Positions 55,761 to 64,000 of a stretch of DNA of 64,000 nucleotides are shown here, one piece after another. Position 1 is the stretch's first letter. Each line of letters opens with the position of its first letter. The stretch covers positions 248,001 through 312,000 of the forward strand of contig NZ_MTSB01000004.1 in NCBI RefSeq assembly GCF_002093745.1, read 5' to 3'. The translations under genes and the position numbers were made by a program. This DNA comes from Pseudomonas graminis. GTDB lineage: Bacteria > Pseudomonadota > Gammaproteobacteria > Pseudomonadales > Pseudomonadaceae. Under the pieces are notes generated by a model. It did no database searches, was not told where the DNA came from, and was given only the letters and a program-made list of their open reading frames with translations.

Positions 55761-57365
55761 ATGTCGTCATCTACCAGCAAGCCGTTACATTCGGACGCAT
55801 TGACTCGGTTGGCTCAGGCCGTGGCCGTAACCGCGAGTGCCCTACTGGCCGGTTGCCAGAGCACTGCAAGCGTCGACACCGTCAACAGCCACCGAGCGCC
55901 AAATCTGGCCGCCGGCATCAAGCAAAAACCGATTTTTCTGACCCACAAGCCTGCCACCCCTCTCGCACCGCCCCAGGATGTATGGGAGCGCATGCGTCAG
56001 GGCTTCCAGTTGCAGCAAGGCAACGACCAGAACCCCCGAATTGATCAGCAGCGCCTGTGGTTCGCCAACAACCCGTCCTTTCTGGAAAACGCTGGCGAGC
56101 GTGGCAGTCTGTACATGCATTACATCGTCGAACGCCTCGAAGAGCGCAACATGCCGCTGGAGCTGGCCCTGCTCCCGGTCATCGAGAGTGCGTACAACCC
56201 GATGGCCGTCTCGCGCAGTCAGGCGGTGGGGCTATGGCAGTTCATCCCGTCCACCGGGCGCTACTTCAACCTGCGCCAGACCAGCTTTTATGACGGGCGC
56301 CGCGACATTCAGGCCTCCACCGTCGCCGCACTGGATTACCTGACCCGTCTGCACGACATGTTCAACGGTGACTGGTTGCTGGCCCTGGCCGCGTACAACG
56401 CCGGCGAAGGCACGGTCAGCCGTGCCATCGAACGAAATGACAAGCTCAACCTGCCGACCGATTACTGGAACCTGCCGCTCCCGCAGGAAACCCGTGACTA
56501 CGTGCCCAAGCTGCTGGCGCTGTCCCAGGTCGTCCTGTCGCCCGAGGCCTACGGCGTCAACCTGAACCCGATCGCCAATCAGCCCTACTTTGAAGTGGTC
56601 GAACTCAACAAGCGTGTCGACCTGTCCAAAGTGGCCAGCGCGGCCGACATCGACGAAGACGAGCTCATCCAGCTCAACCCGGCCTACAAGAAGCGCCTGA
56701 CCATCGATGGCCCCCAGCACCTGCTGGTGCCCACGTCCAAGGCACAACTGCTGACCGCCAGCCTGCTGACCATGAAGCAGGAAGAACTGGTGGCCTGGCA
56801 GCCTTACCGGGTGCGCAAAGGCGACACGCTTGAAAGCCTGGCAAGCCGTTATCAAGTGACGGTCAGCTCGCTCAAGAGCAACAACACCCTGGCCGGCAAC
56901 CGCTTGAAAATCGGTCAGTCGCTCAGTGTTCCGGTGAAGCCGGGCGTGAGGTCTTCACAGCCGGTATTCGAAGAACTGGCCAGTAACGAAAAACCCGCGC
57001 GCACTCGCACCTACAAGGTCAAGAGCGGCGATAACCTGACCACCATCGCCCAGGCCAACAAGGTGGACGTCGAAGACCTGCAGCGCTGGAACAAGCTGAC
57101 CGGCAAGAAGCTCAAGGTCGGACAGGCGCTGGTCATGCAGGACACCGCCAAGGCTGGCAGCAAAGGCAGCAGCAAGTCGGTCGCCAGCGCCAGTGCCAAA
57201 GACGGCGAAAAGAAAGCCATGCAGTACAAGATCCAGAAAGGCGACTCGATGTACCTGGTCGCCAAGCGCTTCAACGTCGAGATGCAACATCTCAAGCGCT
57301 GGAATCCACGTAGCGGCCAGGCCCTCAAACCCGGCCAGACGCTGACCGTCTACCTGCCGCATTGA
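55761..57365 (+). CDS. mltD: Membrane-bound lytic murein transglycosylase D
   Basis: A 534-residue outer-membrane lipoprotein that cleaves peptidoglycan. Lipobox ALLAGC with Cys32; lytic transglycosylase (SLT) domain at about 110-230 with catalytic Glu142 (LLPVIESAYNP) and QAVGLWQFIPSTGRYF; then three LysM peptidoglycan-binding repeats at about 345-390, 414-457 and 488-531, separated by Ser/Lys/Ala-rich linkers. E. coli MltD has two LysM repeats in its well-defined set, so three is on the long side. A strong hairpin follows before the npp operon. Confidence 0.93.
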   Translation: MSSSTSKPLHSDALTRLAQAVAVTASALLAGCQSTASVDTVNSHRAPNLAAGIKQKPIFLTHKPATPLAPPQDVWERMRQGFQLQQGNDQNPRIDQQRLWFANNPSFLENAGERGSLYMHYIVERLEERNMPLELALLPVIESAYNPMAVSRSQAVGLWQFIPSTGRYFNLRQTSFYDGRRDIQASTVAALDYLTRLHDMFNGDWLLALAAYNAGEGTVSRAIERNDKLNLPTDYWNLPLPQETRDYVPKLLALSQVVLSPEAYGVNLNPIANQPYFEVVELNKRVDLSKVASAADIDEDELIQLNPAYKKRLTIDGPQHLLVPTSKAQLLTASLLTMKQEELVAWQPYRVRKGDTLESLASRYQVTVSSLKSNNTLAGNRLKIGQSLSVPVKPGVRSSQPVFEELASNEKPARTRTYKVKSGDNLTTIAQANKVDVEDLQRWNKLTGKKLKVGQALVMQDTAKAGSKGSSKSVASASAKDGEKKAMQYKIQKGDSMYLVAKRFNVEMQHLKRWNPRSGQALKPGQTLTVYLPH

Positions 57366-57370
57366 TGACG

Positions 57371-57411
57371 CCGGCCACTTGCCCGGGAATGACCTTGGGG
57401 CGAGTGGCCGG
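57371..57411 (+). terminator. Long hairpin between mltD and the npp operon
   Basis: CCGGCCACTTGCCC (57371-57384) pairs with GGGCGAGTGGCCGG (57398-57411) over 14 bp including one G-U pair, beginning 6 bases after the mltD stop codon. No T-run follows, so it may be a Rho-type stop, an attenuator or an RNA stabiliser. Confidence 0.55.
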
Positions 57412-57502
57412 TGCAGTCCCCATGCCGGTGTCATCCGCAGTCTTTTTCCAGCAGGGACAAGCTGTTACTGTTAGCGACCCGAAAGCCCAAGTCGCCTGGA
57501 TC

Positions 57503-59332
57503 GTGATACGTCCCTTCCTGCTAATAGTCAGTCTGGCCTTGAGCTTCTGTGCCAACGCAGCCATTACCGAAAGTCATGGTTATGCGCAGTTTGGCGTTCT
57601 CAAGTACCCAGCCAGTTTCACTCATTTCGACTGGGTCAATCCCGAGGCGCCGAAGGGTGGCACCTTGAGAATGATGGCGTTTGGCACGTTCGATACACTC
57701 AACCCTTATACCTTCAAGGGCACCAGCCCGGTTTCGACAGGGAATTTCCTGCAATACGGTGTCAACGAGCTCAATGAGCCGTTGATGGCGGGCACCGGCC
57801 AGTACGACCCCTCCGGCGACGAACCGGCTTCAAGCTACGGGCTGATTGCGCAATCGGTGGAGTACAGCGAAGACCGCAGCTGGGTGGTGTTCAACCTCCG
57901 CACGCAAGCGCGTTTTCACGACGGCAAGCCAGTCACAGCCTACGACGTGGCGTTTTCCTATCGAACGCTGCTCAAGGACGGTCATCCGCAATACCGCACC
58001 GCCCTGCAGGAAGTGCAGCGTGTCGACATCCTCAACAGGCACCGTATCCGCTTTGTCTTCAAACGCTCCGGCAATCCGCTGCTGATCCTGCGCCTGGGCG
58101 AGTTGCCGGTGCTGCCTCAACACTACTGGAAAGACCGGGACTTCAAGGCCACAACCTTTGAGCCACCACTGGGCAGCGGTCCGTATCGCATCACCCGCGT
58201 TCAACCGGGGCGTCAGCTGGTCTTCGAGCGGGTCAAGGATTACTGGGGCAAAGACCTGCCGGTCAATCGCGGCAAATACAATTTCGACCGGGTCGAGGTC
58301 GAGTTCTACCGCGACAGTGACGTGGCCTTTGAAGCGTTCAAGGCTGGCGAGTTCGATATCTACATCGAGCACCAGGCCAAAAACTGGTCAACCGGTTACA
58401 ACTTCCCGGCGGTTGCCAACGGCCAGGTCATCAAGGCTCAGATCCCGCACCGGATACCGACCCAGACCCAGGGCCTGTTCATGAACACCCGGCGCGCTGC
58501 GTTCGCCGATATCCGGGTACGTGAAGCGCTGGGGCTGCTGTTCAATTTCGAGTGGACCAACCGTACGCTGTTCAGTGACGCCTACGACCGCTCGACCAGC
58601 TATTACCCCAATAGCGAGTTTTCCGCGACCGGCCTGCCGACCGGCGCTGAATGGCTCTTGCTGACGCCCTACCGCGATCAACTGCCATCCAGCCTGTTCA
58701 CCCAGCCGTTTGCGCCGTCCAAAACCGATGGCGGCGGCATCCCGCGTGACACCTTGCGCAAGGCCCTCAAGCTGCTGGGCGATGCAGGCTGGTCACTGAC
58801 CGATCAGGGTTTGCTCAACACCGCCAAACAACCGCTGCGCTTCGAGATTCTGCTGGTCAACCCCAACCTTGAACGCATCCTGCAACCCTACATCGAAGAC
58901 CTGCGACGCCTGGGCATCCATGCAGGGCTGCGCACGGTTGACCGTGCCCAGTACAAGCAACGGCTGGACCGTTTCGACTTCGACATGATCCTCATGACGC
59001 TGCCGCAGACATTGAGCCCAGGCCTGGAACAGTGGCAGTACTTTCACTCCAGTCAGGCATCGGTAAACGGCAGCAAAAACTATGCAGGCGTCGCCAATCC
59101 GGTGGTCGATGCACTGTTGAACAGGCTATTGGCCGCGCAGACCCGCGATGAACAGGTCGCCGCGGCACGTGCGCTGGACCGCGTACTGCTGTCCCAGCAC
59201 TACAGCATTCCCAATTGGTATCTGAACAATCATCGCCTTGCCTATCGCAATCGATTCGCCATGATCACCACCCCGCCCTACACACTGGGGCTGCGCGCGT
59301 GGTGGCTCAAGACTCTGGAGAAGCCCCGATGA
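57503..59332 (+). CDS. nppA1: Peptide-type ABC transporter substrate-binding protein A1
   Basis: A 609-residue periplasmic binding protein of the YejA/SBP_bac_5 group. GTG 57503 is used as start because it gives a signal peptide (FLLIVSLALSFCANA); the frame is open to 57362 within the mltD end. Motifs: HFDWVNPEAPKGGTLR, FHDGKPVTAYDVAFSYRTL, GSGPYRI and VREALGLLFNFEW, all shared with YejA. By gene order (after gloB-mltD) and the tandem pair of binding proteins, it corresponds to NppA1 of P. aeruginosa, whose system imports peptidyl nucleoside antibiotics. It overlaps the next gene by 4 bases. Confidence 0.88.
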   Translation: MIRPFLLIVSLALSFCANAAITESHGYAQFGVLKYPASFTHFDWVNPEAPKGGTLRMMAFGTFDTLNPYTFKGTSPVSTGNFLQYGVNELNEPLMAGTGQYDPSGDEPASSYGLIAQSVEYSEDRSWVVFNLRTQARFHDGKPVTAYDVAFSYRTLLKDGHPQYRTALQEVQRVDILNRHRIRFVFKRSGNPLLILRLGELPVLPQHYWKDRDFKATTFEPPLGSGPYRITRVQPGRQLVFERVKDYWGKDLPVNRGKYNFDRVEVEFYRDSDVAFEAFKAGEFDIYIEHQAKNWSTGYNFPAVANGQVIKAQIPHRIPTQTQGLFMNTRRAAFADIRVREALGLLFNFEWTNRTLFSDAYDRSTSYYPNSEFSATGLPTGAEWLLLTPYRDQLPSSLFTQPFAPSKTDGGGIPRDTLRKALKLLGDAGWSLTDQGLLNTAKQPLRFEILLVNPNLERILQPYIEDLRRLGIHAGLRTVDRAQYKQRLDRFDFDMILMTLPQTLSPGLEQWQYFHSSQASVNGSKNYAGVANPVVDALLNRLLAAQTRDEQVAAARALDRVLLSQHYSIPNWYLNNHRLAYRNRFAMITTPPYTLGLRAWWLKTLEKPR

Positions 59333-61185
59333 ACCCATCGTTTTCACTGCGCTCACGGGCAGCCGGCCTGCTGTTGGTCAGTCTTGCCTGCACGGTCCAG
59401 GCGGCTCCCCAACATGCCGTGACGCTGTATGACGAAGCGCCCAAATACCCGGCCGACTTCAAGCATTTCGACTATGTGAACCCGAACGCGCCCAAAGGCG
59501 GCACGTTTCGCCAGGCTGGTTTTGGCGGCTTTGACAGCCTCAACCCGTTCATCAACAAGGGCGTGCCGGCCGATGACATCGGCCTGATCTACGACACCCT
59601 GGCCCGCGCAAGCCTGGATGAACCTTTTACCGAGTACGGACTGATTGCAGGCAAAATCGAGAAAGCGCCTGACAACAGCTGGGTCCGTTTCTACCTGCGC
59701 CCGGAAGCACGCTTTCACGACGGCCATCCGATTCGGGCCGAAGACGTGGAATTCAGCTTCAAGACCCTGATGGCGCATGGCTCGCCCATGTACAAGGGCT
59801 ACTACGCCGATGTCGAGCAGGTGGTTGTCGAAGACCCTTTGCGGGTGATGTTCAAGTTCAAGCACTCGAACAACCGCGAAATGCCGTTGATCATTGGCCA
59901 GTTGCCCGTGCTGCCCAAACATTTCTGGGCTGACCGCGACTTCAGCAAGGGCAACCTGGACTTTCCACTGGGCAGCGGGCCTTACAAGGTGGTCGATGTA
60001 AAAGCCGGGCGTTCGGTGCGCTACGAACGGGTCAAGGACTATTGGGGCAAAGACCTGCCGATCAACAAGGGCTTTTACAACTTCGACGTGTTGACAACCG
60101 ACTACTATCGCGACAACACCGTCGCGCTGGAAGCGGGCAAGGCCGGACAGTTCGACTACTGGACCGAAATCAGCGCCAAGAACTGGGCAACGGCTTACGA
60201 CACGCCTGCCGTCAGAGACGGCCGGCTGATCAAGGAGGAGCTGCCAAACGGCAATCCGACGGGCATGCAGGGTTTTGTTTTCAACCTGCGCAAGCCGGTG
60301 TTTCAAGACGTACGAGTGCGCGAGGCGCTCACCTTGCTGCTGGATTTCGAATGGACCAACAAGCAGCTGTTCAACGGCGCCTACAGCCGCACCAAGAGCT
60401 ATTTCGACAATTCGGAAATGGCTTCAAGCGGCCTGCCCTCCGCCGAAGAACTGAAAATCCTCGAACCGTTGCGCGGCAAGATTCCGGATCGCGTGTTCAC
60501 TGAACCCTTCCAGTTGCCGGTCACCGATGGCAGCGGCATGATTCGCCCGCAGCAGCGTCGTGCCTTTCAGCTGTTGCAGGAAGCCGGCTGGAAAATCGTC
60601 GATGACAAGATGGTGGACACCCAGGGCAACCCGGTAAAACTGGAATTCCTGATTGCCCAGACCGAGTTCGAGCGCATTTTGCTGCCCTACAAGCGCAACC
60701 TGAGTGACCTGGGTATCGAGCTGGTGATTCGCCGGGCGGACGTGTCGCAATACATCAACCGCCTGCGCTCGCGGGACTACGACATGATTGTCAGCAGCTT
60801 TCCGCAATCCAGCTCGCCCGGCAACGAGCAGCGTGTGTATTTCGACTCGTCCAGCGCCGACAATCCAGGCAGCCGCAACGTGATGAGCCTGAAGGACCCT
60901 GCCGTGGACACGCTGGTGGACGGTCTGATCAACGCAGACTCGCGCAAGGACCTGATCACTCACGCCAAGGCGATGGACCGGGTATTGCTGTGGGGCTTCT
61001 ATGTGGTCCCGAACTGGCATATCAAGACCTGGCGGGTTGCGTACTGGAATCACCTCGACCACCCCAAAGCCAAGGCGCTGTCCGATATCGGCCTGACCAC
61101 CTGGTGGGTCAAGCCGGATGTCAAACCCGTGACGGCGACCCCACCGGCCCCTGATCAGGCCGGGCCTGCGAACGCGGAGCAATAA
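59329..61185 (+). CDS. nppA2: Peptide-type ABC transporter substrate-binding protein A2
   Basis: A 618-residue paralogue of the preceding protein (shared HFD-VNP-APKGGT, RFHDG-P, GSGPY and DYWGKDLP motifs). ATG 59329 overlaps the previous stop (ATGA) and has GGAG 8 bases upstream; signal peptide cleaves after VQA near residue 25. A Pro/Ala-rich tail of about 20 residues ends the protein. Two adjacent binding proteins feeding one permease pair suggests different ligand ranges. The next gene begins one base after the stop. Confidence 0.9.
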   Translation: MNPSFSLRSRAAGLLLVSLACTVQAAPQHAVTLYDEAPKYPADFKHFDYVNPNAPKGGTFRQAGFGGFDSLNPFINKGVPADDIGLIYDTLARASLDEPFTEYGLIAGKIEKAPDNSWVRFYLRPEARFHDGHPIRAEDVEFSFKTLMAHGSPMYKGYYADVEQVVVEDPLRVMFKFKHSNNREMPLIIGQLPVLPKHFWADRDFSKGNLDFPLGSGPYKVVDVKAGRSVRYERVKDYWGKDLPINKGFYNFDVLTTDYYRDNTVALEAGKAGQFDYWTEISAKNWATAYDTPAVRDGRLIKEELPNGNPTGMQGFVFNLRKPVFQDVRVREALTLLLDFEWTNKQLFNGAYSRTKSYFDNSEMASSGLPSAEELKILEPLRGKIPDRVFTEPFQLPVTDGSGMIRPQQRRAFQLLQEAGWKIVDDKMVDTQGNPVKLEFLIAQTEFERILLPYKRNLSDLGIELVIRRADVSQYINRLRSRDYDMIVSSFPQSSSPGNEQRVYFDSSSADNPGSRNVMSLKDPAVDTLVDGLINADSRKDLITHAKAMDRVLLWGFYVVPNWHIKTWRVAYWNHLDHPKAKALSDIGLTTWWVKPDVKPVTATPPAPDQAGPANAEQ

Positions 61186-61186
61186 T

Positions 61187-62260
61187 ATGCTGGCTTATAT
61201 TCTGCGACGGCTGCTGCTGATCATCCCGACCTTGCTGGGCATTCTGGTGATCAACTTCGTCATCATCCAGGCGGCCCCCGGCGGCCCGGTCGAACAGATG
61301 ATCGCCAAGATCGAAGGCTTCGATGGCGCCACCAGCCGGATCGCCGGTGGCGGTGCCGAGGTGGCGGTGGCGGGCTCCAACTACCGTGGAGCACAAGGCC
61401 TGGACCCGGCGCTGATCAAGGAAATCGAACGCATGTACGGTTTCGACAAGTCGGCACCGGAGCGCCTGTGGATCATGATCAAGAACTACGCCACGCTGGA
61501 CTTCGGCGACAGTTTCTTTCGTGATGCCAAGGTGATTGACCTGATTGTCGAGAAGATGCCGGTGTCCATCTCCCTCGGGTTATGGAGCACGCTGATCATG
61601 TACCTGGTGTCGATCCCGCTGGGGATCGCCAAGGCCACACGCCACGGCAGCCAGTTCGACGTCTGGACCAGCTCGGCCATCATCGTCGGTTATGCCATTC
61701 CGGCGTTCCTGTTCGCGATTCTGTTGATCGTGGTGTTCGCCGGGGGCAGCTATTTCAACTGGTTTCCGTTGCGCGGGCTGACGTCGAACAACTACGACGA
61801 ACTGAGCACGATGGGCAAGATTTTCGATTACTTCTGGCACCTGGTGCTGCCGGTGACTGCACTGGTAATCGGCAACTTCGCCACCATGACCCTGCTGACC
61901 AAGAACAGCTTTCTGGACGAGATCAGCAAGCAGTATGTAACCACGGCCAAAGCCAAGGGCCTGAGCAATCACAAGGTGCTCTACGGCCACGTGTTCCGCA
62001 ACGCAATGCTGCTGGTGATCGCCGGTTTCCCGTCGGCATTCATCGGTATTTTCTTCACCGGCTCGCTGCTGGTGGAAGTCATCTTCTCGCTGGATGGTCT
62101 GGGGCTGATGAGCTTCGAAGCCGCCATCAACCGCGATTACCCGGTGGTGTTCGGCACGCTGTTCATCTTTACCCTGCTGGGGCTGGTGGTGAAACTGATC
62201 GGTGACATCACCTACACCCTGGTGGACCCGCGCATCGACTTCGAAAGCAGGAAGCATTGA
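61187..62260 (+). CDS. nppB: ABC transporter permease B (YejB-like)
   Basis: A 357-residue inner-membrane permease of the DppB/YejB type: an N-terminal helix ([23 protein letters not shown]), a periplasmic loop of about 110 residues, then five helices with the EAA-loop coupling segment ([21 protein letters not shown], about 247-267) that docks on the ATPase. The long first loop with [13 protein letters not shown] is typical of YejB rather than DppB. Starts one base after nppA2 and leads directly into the second permease gene. Confidence 0.92.
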   Translation: MLAYILRRLLLIIPTLLGILVINFVIIQAAPGGPVEQMIAKIEGFDGATSRIAGGGAEVAVAGSNYRGAQGLDPALIKEIERMYGFDKSAPERLWIMIKNYATLDFGDSFFRDAKVIDLIVEKMPVSISLGLWSTLIMYLVSIPLGIAKATRHGSQFDVWTSSAIIVGYAIPAFLFAILLIVVFAGGSYFNWFPLRGLTSNNYDELSTMGKIFDYFWHLVLPVTALVIGNFATMTLLTKNSFLDEISKQYVTTAKAKGLSNHKVLYGHVFRNAMLLVIAGFPSAFIGIFFTGSLLVEVIFSLDGLGLMSFEAAINRDYPVVFGTLFIFTLLGLVVKLIGDITYTLVDPRIDFESRKH

Positions 62261-62261
62261 T

Positions 62262-63281
62262 ATGAAGCTCTCTCCTCTCAATCGCCGTCGCTTCGAACGC
62301 TTCAAGGCCAACCGGCGCGGCTGGTGGTCAATGTGGTTGTTCCTCATTCTGTTCGGCCTGAGCCTGGGCGCCGAGCTGATCGCCAACGACAAGCCACTGG
62401 CCGTGCGCTACGACGGCAGTTGGTACTTCCCGGTGCTGGAGCGCTACCCGGAAACCACCTTCGGCGGCGAATTCCCGCTGGAAGCCAACTACAAGAGCCC
62501 TTACATCAAAGAACTGCTCGCCGCGAAGGACGGCTGGACGTTATGGGCTCCGATCCCGTTCAGCTACCAAAGCATCAACTACGACCTGAAAGTCCCCGCC
62601 CCCGCCCCGCCCTCGCGAGACAACCTGCTGGGCACCGACGATCAGGGCCGTGACGTGCTGGCACGGGTGATCTACGGCTTCAGGATTTCTGTGCTGTTCG
62701 CCCTGACCCTGACCATCCTCAGCTCGATCATCGGCGTTATCGCTGGCGCCTTGCAGGGGTTTTATGGCGGCTGGGTGGACTTGCTGGGGCAGCGCTTTCT
62801 CGAAGTCTGGTCGGGCCTGCCGGTGCTGTACCTGTTGATCATTCTCGCCAGCTTCGTACAGCCCAATTTCTGGTGGCTGCTGGGTATCATGCTGCTGTTT
62901 TCCTGGATGAGCCTGGTCGACGTGGTGCGTGCCGAGTTCCTGCGCGGTCGCAACCTGGAGTATGTGCGCGCCGCCCGGGCGTTGGGCATGGAAAACGGGG
63001 CAATCATGTTCCGCCATATTCTGCCCAACGCGATGGTCTCGACCATGACCTTCCTGCCGTTCATCCTCACCGGCGCCATCGGCACGCTGACCGCCCTGGA
63101 CTTCCTCGGCTTCGGCCTGCCCGCAGGTTCGCCGTCACTGGGCGAACTGGTCGCGCAGGGTAAATCCAACTTGCAAGCGCCCTGGCTGGGCATCAGCGCC
63201 TTCGCCGTGCTGGCGATCATGCTGAGCCTGCTGGTGTTCATCGGCGAATCCGCCCGCGACGCATTCGACCCAAGGAAATAA
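62262..63281 (+). CDS. nppC: ABC transporter permease C (YejE-like)
   Basis: A 339-residue permease of the DppC/YejE type. ATG 62262 follows the previous stop by one base, with AGGA 9 bases upstream inside nppB. An N-terminal helix (about 24-40), a periplasmic part of about 100 residues with NLLGTDDQGRDVLARVIYG, and five further helices; the EAA loop is RAARALGMENGAIMFRHILPN (two segments around 238-258). With nppB it forms the channel. The ATPase gene starts one base after its stop. Confidence 0.92.
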   Translation: MKLSPLNRRRFERFKANRRGWWSMWLFLILFGLSLGAELIANDKPLAVRYDGSWYFPVLERYPETTFGGEFPLEANYKSPYIKELLAAKDGWTLWAPIPFSYQSINYDLKVPAPAPPSRDNLLGTDDQGRDVLARVIYGFRISVLFALTLTILSSIIGVIAGALQGFYGGWVDLLGQRFLEVWSGLPVLYLLIILASFVQPNFWWLLGIMLLFSWMSLVDVVRAEFLRGRNLEYVRAARALGMENGAIMFRHILPNAMVSTMTFLPFILTGAIGTLTALDFLGFGLPAGSPSLGELVAQGKSNLQAPWLGISAFAVLAIMLSLLVFIGESARDAFDPRK

Positions 63282-63282
63282 G

Positions 63283-64000
63283 ATGAACAATGACAATCTG
63301 ATCGAAATCCGCGATCTGGCGGTCGAGTTCGTGACGGGCGAATCGCGACAGCGCGTGGTCGAGAACATCAGTTTCGACATTCGCCGTGGCGAAACGCTGG
63401 CGCTGGTCGGCGAAAGCGGCTCTGGCAAGTCGGTCACAGCGCATTCGATCCTGCGTCTGCTGCCCTACCCGATTGCCAGCCACCCGAGTGGCACTATTCA
63501 CTATGCGGGCGAAGACCTGCTGAAAGTCGAAGAGAAAAAGCTGCGCTCGATCCGTGGCAACCGCATTGCCATGATTTTCCAGGAGCCGATGACGTCGTTG
63601 AACCCGTTGCACTCGGTCGAAAAACAGATCAACGAAGTACTGGGCCTGCACAAGGGCCTGACCGGCAAGGCGGCCACTGAGCGCACGCTGGAGCTTCTGG
63701 AGCTGGTCGGCATCCCTGAGCCACGCAGACGGCTCAAAGCGCTGCCACACGAGCTGTCAGGTGGCCAGCGTCAGCGTGTCATGATTGCGATGGCCCTGGC
63801 CAACGAGCCCGAGCTGTTGATCGCCGATGAACCGACCACGGCACTGGACGTGACGGTGCAGTTGAAAATTCTGGAACGGCTCAAGCAATTGCAGGCTCGG
63901 CTGGGCATGGCATTGCTGCTCATCAGCCACGACCTGAACGTGGTGAGGCAAATAGCCAATCGAGTATGTGTCATGCAGCGCGGTTGCATCGTCGAACAGG
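63283..64000 (+). CDS. nppD: ABC transporter ATP-binding protein D (YejF-like), 3' end outside window
   Basis: 239 codons visible from ATG 63283 (AAGGA 6 bases upstream); the frame is open to the window edge. First nucleotide-binding domain complete in its motifs: Walker A GESGSGKS (about 42-49), Q-loop [12 protein letters not shown], signature LSGGQRQRV (about 156-164), Walker [13 protein letters not shown] (about 176-187) and switch His in LLISHDL. YejF-type proteins carry two such domains in about 530 residues, so the second lies beyond the edge. It powers the importer encoded by the four genes before it. Confidence 0.92.
   Translation, partial: MNNDNLIEIRDLAVEFVTGESRQRVVENISFDIRRGETLALVGESGSGKSVTAHSILRLLPYPIASHPSGTIHYAGEDLLKVEEKKLRSIRGNRIAMIFQEPMTSLNPLHSVEKQINEVLGLHKGLTGKAATERTLELLELVGIPEPRRRLKALPHELSGGQRQRVMIAMALANEPELLIADEPTTALDVTVQLKILERLKQLQARLGMALLLISHDLNVVRQIANRVCVMQRGCIVEQ

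Noticed and set aside
1..64000. CRISPR arrays, insertion sequences, tRNA or rRNA genes
   Set aside because: No regularly spaced repeats, transposase motifs or cloverleaf sequences were seen by eye; a tool-based scan would be needed to exclude short remnants.

Overview
The window is a chromosomal segment of a Pseudomonas, most likely of the P. syringae or a closely related fluorescent group. This rests on three things: the block methyltransferase-rnhA-dnaQ / gloB-mltD-nppA1A2BCD, which I know in the same order from P. aeruginosa; an RsmX-type Gac/Rsm small RNA; and pseudomonad intergenic hairpin repeats (TTCCCGCGC...GCGCGGGAA type). Coding density is high, GC is near 60 percent, and most genes sit in short operons or divergent pairs. 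The species call is inference.

Left part (1-18.6 kb): the end of a Tsx/OmpK-like porin; a DUF808 membrane protein; a divergent Lrp-type regulator and ACC deaminase (acdS) with every diagnostic residue; a LysR/EamA divergent pair; an HBM-type chemoreceptor with a good FliA promoter; a DUF2269/saccharopine-dehydrogenase-like pair; a small orphan protein; a decayed acetyltransferase; a type II haloacid dehalogenase; two oxidoreductase or transport singletons around a second chemoreceptor; and a sugar dehydrogenase-like lipoprotein translationally coupled to a DUF2231-like protein. Next comes a bacterial (6-4) photolyase/cryptochrome of the Fe-S type overlapping a tiny DUF2256 zinc-finger gene, with a LitR/CarH-type palindrome upstream, which suggests light-dependent expression.

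Middle part (18.8-45.7 kb): an ATPase + HNH nuclease pair with overlapping genes that looks like a two-gene defence module (Septu-like logic, but with an unusual long N-terminal domain on the ATPase); a Fur-box siderophore receptor; an ArsR/MFS divergent pair; a secreted mini-protein plus GH3 beta-glucosidase behind an AT-rich leader; a TetR regulator; a four-PAS hybrid histidine kinase whose likely start is CTG; a RutR-like regulator; the RsmX small RNA on the minus strand; a Cache chemoreceptor; an aldo/keto reductase; ZntB and Pit transporters; a nested multi-hairpin intergenic repeat; an EmrAB-like efflux pair; and two valine-catabolism enzymes.

Right part (45.7-64 kb): a 1733-residue toxin-like protein ending in an aspzincin metallopeptidase motif; an FMN reductase; a short conserved hypothetical; a streptothricin-acetyltransferase-like gene apparently co-transcribed behind dnaQ; rnhA and a methyltransferase; then gloB, mltD and the npp peptide/nucleoside-antibiotic ABC importer, whose ATPase gene runs off the end.

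Strongest leads: the unannotated RsmX-type RNA, the light-operator/photolyase/DUF2256 unit, the ATPase-HNH module and the giant zincin protein.
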